Part shown: piece by piece, positions 31,716-39,056 of the stretch | How positions within the stretch are numbered: position 1 is the stretch's first letter | Layout of the letters: each line of letters begins with the position of its first letter | Assembly (NCBI RefSeq): GCF_000633395.1 | Contig: NZ_AYMU01000004.1 | Span: 186,001 to 250,000 of the forward strand | Length of the DNA: 64,000 bases | Direction of reading: 5' to 3' | Origin: Pseudomonas sp. PH1b | Lineage (GTDB): Bacteria > Pseudomonadota > Gammaproteobacteria > Pseudomonadales > Pseudomonadaceae | The notes under the pieces: generated by a model | Databases searched by the model: none | What the model saw: only the letters and a program-made list of their open reading frames with translations | What the model was told of the DNA's origin: nothing | Made by a program: the position numbers and the translations under genes

Positions 31716-32302
31716 GAAGTGCCGCCCAGTACCAGGAGCAACTGCGCAGCCTGCTGCCCAGTGGCCCGGCCTGGGATCCGGAGCGGGTGCCGGAGCTTGA
31801 GCGAGTGTTGCTGGGCCTGTCCCAGGAGCTGGCGCGCATCGACGCCCGAGCCGTGGACCTGCAAAACGAGATGGATCCGGCCGGCGTCAGCGAACTGGTG
31901 GCCGATTGGGAAAAGGTCATGGACCTGCCCGATCCCTGCCTGGGCCTGGCCCCGCTGTTCGAAGACCGGCGCCTGGCGGTGCGCCGGCGCTTGCTGGCCG
32001 TCGGCAGCCAACGCGCCGCCTATTTCGTCGAGATCGCCCGCAGTCAGGGTTACCCCAACGCCAGCGTCAGCGAACAGAGCACCCCGCGTATGGGGCGTTC
32101 ACGCTTCGGCCAGGCGCACTTTGGCACCTGGCGAGCGAACTTCATGTGGACCCTCAATACCGGCGGGCGCTTGCAACTGGGCCGGCGCTTCGGCGCGAGC
32201 TATTGGGGCGAACGTTTTGGCACGAACCCGGGCAGCGCCCTGGAGTGCCTGATCCATCGCAGTACGCCGGCACATACCCAGGTGTACATCAACTATGACT
32301 AG
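31703..32302 (+). CDS. Baseplate protein gp48-like (Mu)
   Basis: 199 residues, matching Mu gp48 (about 190). It starts with QYQEQLRSLLPSGPAW, a hallmark of the Mu gp48/DUF2313 family, and ends with a Cys-containing HRSTPAHTQV segment. It links the wedge to the fibres. It starts within the previous gene (13-base overlap) and is followed by the fibre gene 11 bases later. Confidence 0.93.
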   Translation: MAALRSAAQYQEQLRSLLPSGPAWDPERVPELERVLLGLSQELARIDARAVDLQNEMDPAGVSELVADWEKVMDLPDPCLGLAPLFEDRRLAVRRRLLAVGSQRAAYFVEIARSQGYPNASVSEQSTPRMGRSRFGQAHFGTWRANFMWTLNTGGRLQLGRRFGASYWGERFGTNPGSALECLIHRSTPAHTQVYINYD

Positions 32303-32313
32303 AGGATGAACGA

Positions 32314-33444
32314 GTGGATTATCCAAAGAGTGTGGCCAGTGTCGGGCTGGTCAATGGCAAGTTTGTCGATGAGAACCCGGTCACGGGGCAAGTCGGCTCA
32401 TTGATTTCTTCCGAGTGGGGGAATGCGGTGACTGATGAACTGCTCAATGTAATTCGAGCCGGAGGCAAGCAGCCGGCCGAAGCCGAGCATGATCAGCTGC
32501 TGGCGGCGATCCAGAAGATCGTCCGCGATTCGATTCCGCCGGAGAAGATTCGTACCACCCTGGCCGAGTATGGGATTACCGATGCCTATACCAAGTCGGT
32601 GACCTACACCAAGGCCGAGATCGAGGCGCTGCTGAAGAACATGTCGGCCTTGCCGGTGGGGGCCATGGTGCCGTTTCCCAAGGGCACGGTGCCGGCGGGG
32701 TTCCTGGAGGTGGATGGCAGTGTGCAGAGCGCTGCGGCTTATCCGGATCTGGCGGCGTACCTGGGGACTGCTTTCAATACCGGAGGCGAGGGGGCGGGGA
32801 GTTTCCGGTTGCCTGAGTCGCGGGGGGAGTTTCTGCGGGGGTGGGATCATGGGCGGGGCGTTGATGCTGGGCGGGTGCTTGGTAGCTATCAGAATGATGC
32901 GCTGCAGAACATTTTAGGTAACGTGGGAGGGGTGCGTAACGATAGCGCTCCGACGCTGCCGAGCGGGGCTTTTTATGCAACCGCCGATGCCGGTGGTTTC
33001 CAAGGCGCCGGCGGGCGGCTCTCCGTTGTCAATTTTGATGCATCGAGAGTTGTTAGAACCGCGACAGAAACACGTCCTCGCAACTTGGCCGTCATGTGGT
33101 GCATAAAAGCCTGGAATGCCGCTGTTAACCAGGGAAATATCGATATTTCCGGCTTGGCCGTAAACATCTCAGCGTTGGAGGCTCGGCCCCGGGGCTTGGG
33201 TGATGGGCAGACCTGGCAGAACGTCACGGCTAGCCGCGTTTCAGGCACCGTCTACACCAACACCACTGGCCGCCCAATTCAGGTCCAGGTATCAATAAAC
33301 TCCGGTGCAGTTTCTGCTACTTGCGGGGGGGTGACTGTGACAAATATTGCATATTACACAACGTTCGTTGTACCGGCCGGTGCCACCTACTCGGTGACGC
33401 TTAATAATGCGGTTAGTCCGCTTTGGTCGGAGCTACGTACATGA
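32314..33444 (+). CDS. Tail fibre with collar domain (Mu-like module)
   Basis: 376 residues from GTG 32314, the start in frame behind AGAGGATG; the ATG at 32306 is in another frame. Residues 1-110 form the attachment domain, including LAEYGITDAYTK. Residues 115-190 are the phage tail collar domain (LPVGAMVPFPKG, then GFLEVDGS and FRLPESRGEFLRGWD). The later part ends MWCIKAWNA followed by a beta-rich tip of about 100 residues. It would bind the target receptor. A G-rich stretch at 32780-32880 suggests a different history for the collar end. It overlaps the next gene by four bases. Confidence 0.88.
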   Translation: MDYPKSVASVGLVNGKFVDENPVTGQVGSLISSEWGNAVTDELLNVIRAGGKQPAEAEHDQLLAAIQKIVRDSIPPEKIRTTLAEYGITDAYTKSVTYTKAEIEALLKNMSALPVGAMVPFPKGTVPAGFLEVDGSVQSAAAYPDLAAYLGTAFNTGGEGAGSFRLPESRGEFLRGWDHGRGVDAGRVLGSYQNDALQNILGNVGGVRNDSAPTLPSGAFYATADAGGFQGAGGRLSVVNFDASRVVRTATETRPRNLAVMWCIKAWNAAVNQGNIDISGLAVNISALEARPRGLGDGQTWQNVTASRVSGTVYTNTTGRPIQVQVSINSGAVSATCGGVTVTNIAYYTTFVVPAGATYSVTLNNAVSPLWSELRT

Positions 33445-33821
33445 AGTACTTCCATAACCCCCAGGCAAACAATGTCCATGCTTATGATGACGATGCCCTC
33501 GCGCACTTCATTCCGAGCCATCTGGTGCCGATGTCCGAACAAGAGGTGCAAGCCTACATCAACAGTGCAACCGCATCATTGCCTGCGACTCAGGGTAGCG
33601 AGCGCAATTGGCGTGATACCGAGTTGGCTTCGTTGATGTGGCTGCGTGAGCGTCACCACGATCAGCTGGAAATCGAAGCGACGACGACACTCACGGCCGT
33701 TCAATTCAAGGAGCTGCTTGTGTATCTGCAGGCCTTGCGCGACTGGCCACAGTCCTCGGATTTTCCGGATACCCAGTACCGTCCTGTGGCGCCTTCCTGG
33801 GCCGCCGAGCAGACCGAGTAG
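33441..33821 (+). CDS. Phage tail assembly chaperone (APC type), copy 2
   Basis: 126 residues in an ATGA overlap with the fibre gene. The C-terminal half is plainly homologous to the protein at 1234-1683 (WLRERHHDQLEIEA, ELLVYLQALRDWPQS, YRPVAPSW), while the N-terminal half (KYFHNPQANNVHAYDDDA) differs. It is likely the fibre chaperone of this module. A hairpin terminator follows at once. Confidence 0.8.
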   Translation: MKYFHNPQANNVHAYDDDALAHFIPSHLVPMSEQEVQAYINSATASLPATQGSERNWRDTELASLMWLRERHHDQLEIEATTTLTAVQFKELLVYLQALRDWPQSSDFPDTQYRPVAPSWAAEQTE

Positions 33822-33848
33822 ACGCCCCGCATTGTCGGGGCGTTTTTT
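33822..33848 (+). terminator. Terminator after the Mu-like module, upstream of the endolysin
   Basis: ACGCCCCG and CGGGGCGT arms followed by TTTTTT. Nearly the same as the hairpin at 1684 after the homologous chaperone. It may partly insulate the lysis genes. Confidence 0.78.
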
Positions 33849-33870
33849 ATCCAACCTCGAAAACCAGACC

Positions 33871-34434
33871 ATGCCTATCACCGAACAACAACTGCAACAA
33901 ATCCTCCCCAACGCCCGCCGCCAAGCGGGCGTTTTTGTTTCTCCACTCAACACCGCCATGGCCCACCGGCAGATCGATACGCCGAAGCGCCAGGCGGCCT
34001 TTCTCGCCCAGATCGGCCACGAATCCGGGCAACTGCAATACGTGCGCGAGCTCGGCAGTGATCAATACCTGAGCAAGTACGACACCGGCACTCTCGCCGC
34101 GCGCCTGGGCAATACACCTGAGGCCGATGGCGATGGCCAGCGGTATCGCGGGCGTGGGCTGATCCAGATCACCGGCCGCAGCAACTATCGCCAATGCAGC
34201 CTCGGGCTGTTCGGCGATGAACGCCTGCTGGAATTGCCGGAGTTGCTGGAGCAAGCGCAATGGGCTGCCGAATCGGCAGCCTGGTTCTGGGAGCGTGGCG
34301 GGCTCAATGCCCTGGCTGATCGCGACGAGTTCAACAGCATTACCCGGCGGATCAATGGCGGTCTGAACGGCCTGCAGGATCGCCTGCAGCTCTGGGCCAG
34401 GGCGCGGGCGGTGTTGTGTCTGCCGGCGATCTGA
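33871..34434 (+). CDS. GH19-family endolysin
   Basis: 187 residues from ATG 33871. It has the GH19 signature: AFLAQIGHESGQLQYVRE with catalytic E51 and E60, and YRGRGLIQITGRSNY. In R-pyocin and phage lysis cassettes such proteins cleave peptidoglycan to release particles. No signal peptide, so it needs a holin, and none is recognised in the window. It precedes the spanin gene by 156 bases. Enzyme class is clear; its use by all three tail modules is an inference. Confidence 0.92.
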   Translation: MPITEQQLQQILPNARRQAGVFVSPLNTAMAHRQIDTPKRQAAFLAQIGHESGQLQYVRELGSDQYLSKYDTGTLAARLGNTPEADGDGQRYRGRGLIQITGRSNYRQCSLGLFGDERLLELPELLEQAQWAAESAAWFWERGGLNALADRDEFNSITRRINGGLNGLQDRLQLWARARAVLCLPAI

Positions 34435-34590
34435 GCGGTAGGCAGGAGGTATTTCTGCGCTGCCACAGAGTCGGGTTTGGTTCGGGCGACACGGGCTGCA
34501 GGCGTCCAGTCCTATCAACCGCGGCGCCTCTTTGGGGGCGAACGCAGCGCTACCGAATCTCGTCCTTCATCTCGGCAAAGGAGCCTTGCG

Positions 34591-35106
34591 ATGAACCTAC
34601 GCAACTGGTTGGCCATCGTCATCGCGGCCGGGCTGCTCTATGCCCTCGGCTACGTCAGCGGTGCCAGTAATGAGCGGATTAACCACCAGGCGCTTGAAGA
34701 GACTCGGCTCAGGCAATCCTTTGAGCAAGGCCAGGCTTTGGGCACGGTCAAGGAAAAGGTGGTGGTCGAGTACGTCGATCGCATCGTCAAGGTCCACCAG
34801 GCGGGCGCCAGCCTTATCAAAGAGGTTCCTATCTATGTCACTAAAACTGCGGATGACGCTTGTGTCGTGCCTGACGGTTTTGTCCGGGTGCACGACGCCG
34901 GCGCCGCCAACCTGCCCCTGGCCGCAGGCCCCAGCGTCACTGATGGCAGCGCCTCGGGCCTTGCACTCTCTACCGTCGCCGCCAGCGTCGTCGACAACTA
35001 CAGCCAATGCCACGCCAATACCGAGCAATTGAGGGCGTTGCAGCAGTGGGTGCGGGAGTCCCAGGCGTTGTTGCAAGGTGCTCCGGCGATGCAACGACGG
35101 CCTTGA
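34591..35106 (+). CDS. Rz-like inner-membrane spanin
   Basis: 171 residues. One N-terminal membrane anchor at about residues 5-25 (WLAIVIAAGLLYALGYV), then a helical, charged periplasmic region (QALEETRLRQSFEQGQALG) as in Rz-type spanins. ATG 34591 is chosen for the AAAGGAGCC site. A lipoprotein Rz1 is embedded in a second frame from 34835. The spanin pair fuses inner and outer membranes after the endolysin acts. The last 60 residues are Ala/Ser-rich and contain C's near the end. Confidence 0.85.
   Translation: MNLRNWLAIVIAAGLLYALGYVSGASNERINHQALEETRLRQSFEQGQALGTVKEKVVVEYVDRIVKVHQAGASLIKEVPIYVTKTADDACVVPDGFVRVHDAGAANLPLAAGPSVTDGSASGLALSTVAASVVDNYSQCHANTEQLRALQQWVRESQALLQGAPAMQRRP
34835..35032 (+). 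CDS. Rz1-like outer-membrane spanin lipoprotein, embedded in Rz
   Basis: 65 residues in the +1 frame inside the Rz gene. MSLKLRMTLVSCLTVLSGC is a signal sequence with lipobox LSGC; the mature protein begins CTTPAPPTCPWPQAP, proline-rich like lambda Rz1. AAAGAGG precedes the ATG by about nine bases. The embedded arrangement is the classical lambda Rz/Rz1 type. It is easily missed because it lies wholly inside a longer gene. Confidence 0.8.
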   Translation: MSLKLRMTLVSCLTVLSGCTTPAPPTCPWPQAPASLMAAPRALHSLPSPPASSTTTANATPIPSN

Positions 35107-35181
35107 GGCTTGTATGCAAATGGATCACTGTCGCGGCTTTTTACAATCGCGTTAAGTGGTTGAAACTAAATGGATTTTTAG

Positions 35182-35367
35182 ATGTTAAAAGAATGCAGGT
35201 GCGGTCATTGCAAACGGCTTCTCGCCCGCGTGGGTGAGTTTACTGAGCTCCAGATCAAGTGTTCCCGCTGTGGAACCTTGAACCATGTGAAGGCCTCGAG
35301 CCTCGGGCAATCGCCTATGAGCGACATGGGAGCGGACTTCCCCGCGACTGATCACTCGACTCAATAG
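35182..35367 (+). CDS. Com-like zinc-finger protein (Mu Com family)
   Basis: 61 residues. It starts MLKECRCGHCKRLLARVGEF and continues IKCSRCGTLNHVKASS: two C-x2-C pairs with the spacing of Mu Com, an RNA-binding activator of mom translation. In Mu, com is directly upstream of mom. Here it ends eight bases before the llpA start, and no mom-like gene is seen. It may activate llpA translation, or be a leftover. ATG 35182 follows a TTTTTAG-rich leader, with no strong ribosome-binding site visible. Confidence 0.75.
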   Translation: MLKECRCGHCKRLLARVGEFTELQIKCSRCGTLNHVKASSLGQSPMSDMGADFPATDHSTQ

Positions 35368-35375
35368 GTATCACT

Positions 35376-36218
35376 ATGGCTTGGATTCGATACGACTTTA
35401 CCGATAACGGTTCTTCTGTACTCCCGGCTCGCTATTACATGGCGCCGAACCAGTATCTGCAGTCGCCCAACAAGCGCTTCAAGTTGCTCTTTCAGCCAGA
35501 TGGCAATCTCGCGCTCTATGACGGTGCGCAGTTGGCCTGGGTCGCTGACCAGAACACTCCCTTCACCAATGTGAGCAAGGGCAACAAGAAAGACCCGATG
35601 ATGGTCTTCATGAACTATGGCTTCGTCCTGGATGACCCGCTGCGTGGCCGTATCTGGTCGACGACACCGAGCGATCCCACCATGGGCTCTCGCGAGGATG
35701 CGTCCTTGCGTGCCTTCACTCAGGTTCAGGATGACGGCAACATCGTGACCGTCGACACCATCCCGCACTGGTATGCACCCAACGGTCGCGTGTTCACTCC
35801 GGCAGTCGGGGCGGCCATGATCATCGGTGGCGCTACGGAGTTGGTACCGGGCCAGTTCTACCGTGCGGGCGATCATTCCCTGGTCTTCCAGGGCGATGGC
35901 AACCTGGTGGTCTACGGTCCCAACACGAGCGTTGTCTGGGCGACCTATACCCAGAACAAAGGGGGTGTGCGCTGCGTCATGCAGGAAGACGGCAACCTGG
36001 TGATCTACACGGCCAGCAATGCCGTTGTGTGGCAAAGCGGTACGAGCGGCCGTCCTGGCGCAACCATTCGCCTGCAGGCCAACGGCAGCTTCACCATCGT
36101 GACCGAGCGGCCGATCTGGGCCCGTTTCGGCTATACCCCCACCATCAAGCCTCCGCGTGTCTTCTACCCGGATCACAGGTGGCAAACGGCTAGTTACACC
36201 TGGAATAACGTGTTCTAA
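35376..36218 (+). CDS. llpA: LlpA-type lectin-like bacteriocin
   Basis: 280 residues with two monocot mannose-binding lectin domains and a short C-terminal extension, the LlpA (putidacin L1) architecture. Motif Q-x-D-x-N-x-V-x-Y occurs as QPDGNLALY at 40-48, QDDGNIVTV at 118, QGDGNLVVY at 172 and QEDGNLVIY at 203; the C-domain motifs are the more canonical. No signal peptide. LlpA proteins kill related Pseudomonas, with BamA as target in studied cases. Com ends eight bases before the start and the leader has only a weak TAGGT site. Placement after lysis genes suggests release with the tail particles. Confidence 0.92.
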   Translation: MAWIRYDFTDNGSSVLPARYYMAPNQYLQSPNKRFKLLFQPDGNLALYDGAQLAWVADQNTPFTNVSKGNKKDPMMVFMNYGFVLDDPLRGRIWSTTPSDPTMGSREDASLRAFTQVQDDGNIVTVDTIPHWYAPNGRVFTPAVGAAMIIGGATELVPGQFYRAGDHSLVFQGDGNLVVYGPNTSVVWATYTQNKGGVRCVMQEDGNLVIYTASNAVVWQSGTSGRPGATIRLQANGSFTIVTERPIWARFGYTPTIKPPRVFYPDHRWQTASYTWNNVF

Positions 36219-36255
36219 AAGCCTGCGGGAGCCTCGCGATGGTGCGGGGCTTTTG
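36217..36255 (+). terminator. Terminator after llpA
   Basis: GCCTCGC and GCGGGGC arms lie within an outer AAAAGCC/GGGCTTTT stem, with TTTT at the end, straight after the llpA stop codon. Confidence 0.75.
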
Positions 36256-36394
36256 CCGATCCTCTTCGAGAGCTCGGTGGGTTTGCCGTCGCGGCTTGCC
36301 CATTGAGAAAGCCATGAGCTTCGAATTCATCGCCCTTGAGCGACATGAAAACGGCACTTTCCGTGACCGACCATGCCATTCAAAGGTGAAAAAT

Positions 36395-36727
36395 ATGAAC
36401 GCAGTAACCATGGGCAAGCACTTCATTACCGTATTCCCATAAGGGATTGTGGAGAACGTTTCGGCTGCTCAAAACACAGGTGGCCTGATCATCCAGACGG
36501 GCTTGATCAAGACCTCGACAGGCGTCGTCGACCTGTATGTGGGGCCGACCGGTTCTTCCATTTCCAATGCGGCCGTCATCTTCTCTGGCAATGGCTCTAC
36601 CATTTCCGGCAGTGACTCCGAGATTGTCATGCCATACCCGATCCGTATTCCCGTGGGCCAGGCGTTGTGGGCATACGCGTCGACTCCGGGCGGCGCAATC
36701 GCATTGACCTGGGACTTGCTGGCCTGA
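36395..36727 (+). pseudogene. Small hypothetical gene, possibly interrupted by TAA at 36440
   Basis: From ATG 36395, behind AAAGGTG, the frame reads MNAVTMGKHFITVFP, then TAA at 36440-36442, then in the same frame GIVENVSAAQNTGG to a stop at 36725-36727. The second part (92 residues if started at GTG 36449) is beta-rich with VVDLYVGPTG, PYPIRIPVGQALWAYAS and GAIALTWDLLA. The frame runs on smoothly across the stop, which suggests a nonsense mutation in a single 110-residue gene. Alternatively the gene starts at GTG 36449 with weak support. No family recognised; a small phage-derived protein fits the location. Confidence 0.5.
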
Positions 36728-36903
36728 CCTTTCTGCCGGGCGCGCGCGATCTCGCACGAGCGCCTTCCTGCTTCTTGAAGCATGCTCGCAAGGTTCAGTT
36801 GAAGCAGTGTTCCAGAGCCGTCCGGTTTCCTGACAACCTGTCACTTGCAAGCCACCTCGCCTGGTGTACGGTAGGCACACGCCAGCCCCATCAGGAGAGG
36901 ACT

Positions 36904-37404
36904 GTGAAAGAAATTACCCAGCTTGCCGCTGAACTCGGCAGGCGTCTGCAGGTTCTGAATGCCCACGTCACCACGGCGGAGTCCTGCACAGGCGGGGGGA
37001 TCGCCGAGGCCATTACGCGAATTCCGGGAAGCTCGGCCTGGTTCGAGGCCGGTTATGTCACCTATTCCAATCGGCAGAAAACCCAGCAACTGAATGTGCC
37101 GACGGAGTTGTTCACGTCGGTCGGTGCAGTCAGTCGCGAAGTGGTCGAGGCGATGGTTCTGGGCGCTCAGGCCAAAAGCCATGCGCGTTTCGCTGTGGCC
37201 GTCAGTGGCATCGCCGGCCCCGACGGTGGCTCCGCGCAGAAGCCAGTGGGTACGGTGTGGCTGGCCTGGGGCGCGGGAGAGACGCTGACCACCGAGTGTC
37301 GACACTTTCCCGGCAACCGTGATGAGGTCCGCCGACAAACGGTGAAGGCCGCGTTAGAGGGGTTGCTGCAACATGCCGCGGCAGAAATCGCAAATCAGGG
37401 GTAG
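36904..37404 (+). CDS. pncC: Nicotinamide-nucleotide amidohydrolase (CinA C-terminal type)
   Basis: 166 residues from GTG 36904 with an AGGAGAGG site. The [26 protein letters not shown] and [11 protein letters not shown] segments are those of the CinA/PncC family, which deamidates NMN to NaMN in pyridine nucleotide recycling. In Pseudomonas it directly precedes recA and is usually called cinA. It is the flanking core gene that marks the right border of the tail island. Confidence 0.95.
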   Translation: MKEITQLAAELGRRLQVLNAHVTTAESCTGGGIAEAITRIPGSSAWFEAGYVTYSNRQKTQQLNVPTELFTSVGAVSREVVEAMVLGAQAKSHARFAVAVSGIAGPDGGSAQKPVGTVWLAWGAGETLTTECRHFPGNRDEVRRQTVKAALEGLLQHAAAEIANQG

Positions 37405-37431
37405 GCGATCCTCGAACGCTGTGGAATAATA

Positions 37432-37447
37432 CTGGCTACTTATACAG
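37432..37447. promoter_or_regulatory. LexA (SOS) box of recA
   Basis: CTGGCTACTTATACAG fits the CTG-N10-CAG LexA operator and lies 40 bases before recA. A similar box precedes dinB. Confidence 0.85.
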
Positions 37448-37487
37448 GTGTTGGCCGTCAGGCCTTATTGATTACGTGAGGACTTTA

Positions 37488-38540
37488 ATGGACGACAACA
37501 AGAAGAAAGCCTTGGCTGCGGCCCTGGGTCAGATCGAACGTCAATTCGGCAAGGGTGCCGTAATGCGTATGGGCGATCACGACCGTCAGGCGATCCCGGC
37601 CATTTCCACCGGCTCTCTGGGTCTGGACATCGCGCTGGGCATTGGCGGCCTGCCAAAAGGCCGTATCGTTGAAATCTACGGTCCTGAGTCGTCCGGTAAA
37701 ACCACGCTGACTCTGTCGGTGATCGCTCAGGCACAGAAGGCCGGCGCCACGTGTGCATTCGTCGACGCCGAGCACGCACTGGATCCGGAATACGCTGGCA
37801 AGCTGGGGGTCAATGTCGATGACCTGCTGGTGTCCCAGCCGGACACCGGCGAACAGGCCCTGGAAATCACCGACATGCTGGTGCGCTCCAACGCGGTTGA
37901 CGTGATCATCGTCGACTCCGTGGCGGCCCTGGTGCCCAAGGCTGAAATCGAAGGCGAAATGGGTGACATGCACGTGGGCCTGCAAGCCCGTCTGATGTCC
38001 CAGGCGCTGCGTAAAATCACCGGTAACATCAAGAACGCCAACTGCCTGGTGATCTTCATCAACCAGATCCGCATGAAGATCGGCGTGATGTTCGGCAGCC
38101 CGGAAACCACCACCGGTGGTAACGCGCTGAAGTTCTACGCTTCGGTTCGCCTGGACATCCGCCGTACCGGCGCGGTGAAGGAAGGCGACGAAGTAGTCGG
38201 TAGCGAAACCCGGGTCAAGATCGTCAAGAACAAGGTGGCTCCGCCGTTCCGTCAGGCCGAGTTCCAGATTCTTTACGGCAAGGGTATCTACCTCAACGGC
38301 GAGATCATCGACCTGGGTGTGCTGCACGGTTTCCTGGAAAAATCCGGTGCCTGGTACAGCTATCAGGGCAACAAGATCGGTCAGGGCAAGGCCAACTCGG
38401 CCAAGTTCCTGCAGGACAACCCGGAGATCGGCAACGCGCTGGAGAAGCAGATCCGCGACAAGCTGCTGACCGCTTCGCCAGACGTCAAGGCCAACCCGGT
38501 CAAAGAAACGTCAGACGACATGGCTGACGCTGATATCTGA
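37488..38540 (+). CDS. recA: Recombinase A
   Basis: 350 residues. Walker A GPESSGKT at 65-72, the [11 protein letters not shown]alker B region, the L2 region ([18 protein letters not shown]) and the acidic C-terminus DDMADADI are all present. Forms nucleoprotein filaments for recombination and triggers LexA (and phage-type repressor) self-cleavage. ATG 37488 follows GTGAGGAC. The LexA box upstream and recX downstream (gap of 8 bases) give the standard SOS-regulated unit. Intact. Confidence 0.99.
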   Translation: MDDNKKKALAAALGQIERQFGKGAVMRMGDHDRQAIPAISTGSLGLDIALGIGGLPKGRIVEIYGPESSGKTTLTLSVIAQAQKAGATCAFVDAEHALDPEYAGKLGVNVDDLLVSQPDTGEQALEITDMLVRSNAVDVIIVDSVAALVPKAEIEGEMGDMHVGLQARLMSQALRKITGNIKNANCLVIFINQIRMKIGVMFGSPETTTGGNALKFYASVRLDIRRTGAVKEGDEVVGSETRVKIVKNKVAPPFRQAEFQILYGKGIYLNGEIIDLGVLHGFLEKSGAWYSYQGNKIGQGKANSAKFLQDNPEIGNALEKQIRDKLLTASPDVKANPVKETSDDMADADI

Positions 38541-38548
38541 TTGATCCA

Positions 38549-39016
38549 ATGACCGCCGTACTCGATACCCTCGTCGCGGTGCGGCGAACTGCAATGGACC
38601 TGCTCGCGCGACGCGAGCACGGTCGAGTCGAGCTGACGCGTAAACTGCGTCAGCGCGGCGCCCCTCCTGAAATGATCGAAGCCGCCCTTGACCGTTTGAC
38701 GGAGGATGGGCTGCTGTCCGAATCCCGTTACCTTGAAAGCTTTGTGTCCTACCGTGCCCGTTCGGGATATGGACCCTTGCGTATCCGTGAAGAACTCAGC
38801 CAGCGTGGTTTGCAACGCAGCGATATCGAACTCGCCTTGCGCGAGTGCGGTATTGACTGGCAGGAGCAACTGCAAGATGTCTGGCGGCGCAAGTTTTCTG
38901 GGCAGTTGCCTGTGGATGCCCGGGAGCGTGCCAAACAAGGGCGTTTTCTGAGTTATCGCGGCTATTCCATGGAAATGATCGGCCGCTTGTTGAGTGGCCG
39001 AAACATCGACGACTGA
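38549..39016 (+). CDS. recX: Regulatory protein RecX
   Basis: 155 residues. Three-helix repeats with the motifs [37 protein letters not shown] and [14 protein letters not shown] are diagnostic. RecX limits RecA filament extension. It follows recA in the same unit with an 8-base gap. Confidence 0.97.
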   Translation: MTAVLDTLVAVRRTAMDLLARREHGRVELTRKLRQRGAPPEMIEAALDRLTEDGLLSESRYLESFVSYRARSGYGPLRIREELSQRGLQRSDIELALRECGIDWQEQLQDVWRRKFSGQLPVDARERAKQGRFLSYRGYSMEMIGRLLSGRNIDD

Positions 39017-39023
39017 CGCCATA

Positions 39024-39044
39024 CCCGCTGCATGATGCAGCGGG
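39024..39044. terminator. Perfect palindrome between recX and the LOG gene
   Basis: CCCGCTGCAT-G-ATGCAGCGGG, a 10-bp stem lying between convergent genes. There is no U-tract, so it may be a rho-dependent stop or mRNA end stabiliser. Confidence 0.5.
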
Positions 39045-39056
39045 CGCCGGCGGTGG

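Noticed and set aside
34435..34590. A holin gene between endolysin and spanin
   Set aside because: No hydrophobic frame of suitable length; a holin was not found in the window.
35376..36218. LlpA gene as a plain plant-type lectin or tail fibre
   Set aside because: Two tandem lectin domains with C-terminal extension and no fibre attachment domain match the LlpA bacteriocin layout.
1..36727. Intact temperate prophage
   Set aside because: No integrase, repressor, replication, capsid or packaging gene in the visible 36 kb; three tail modules instead.
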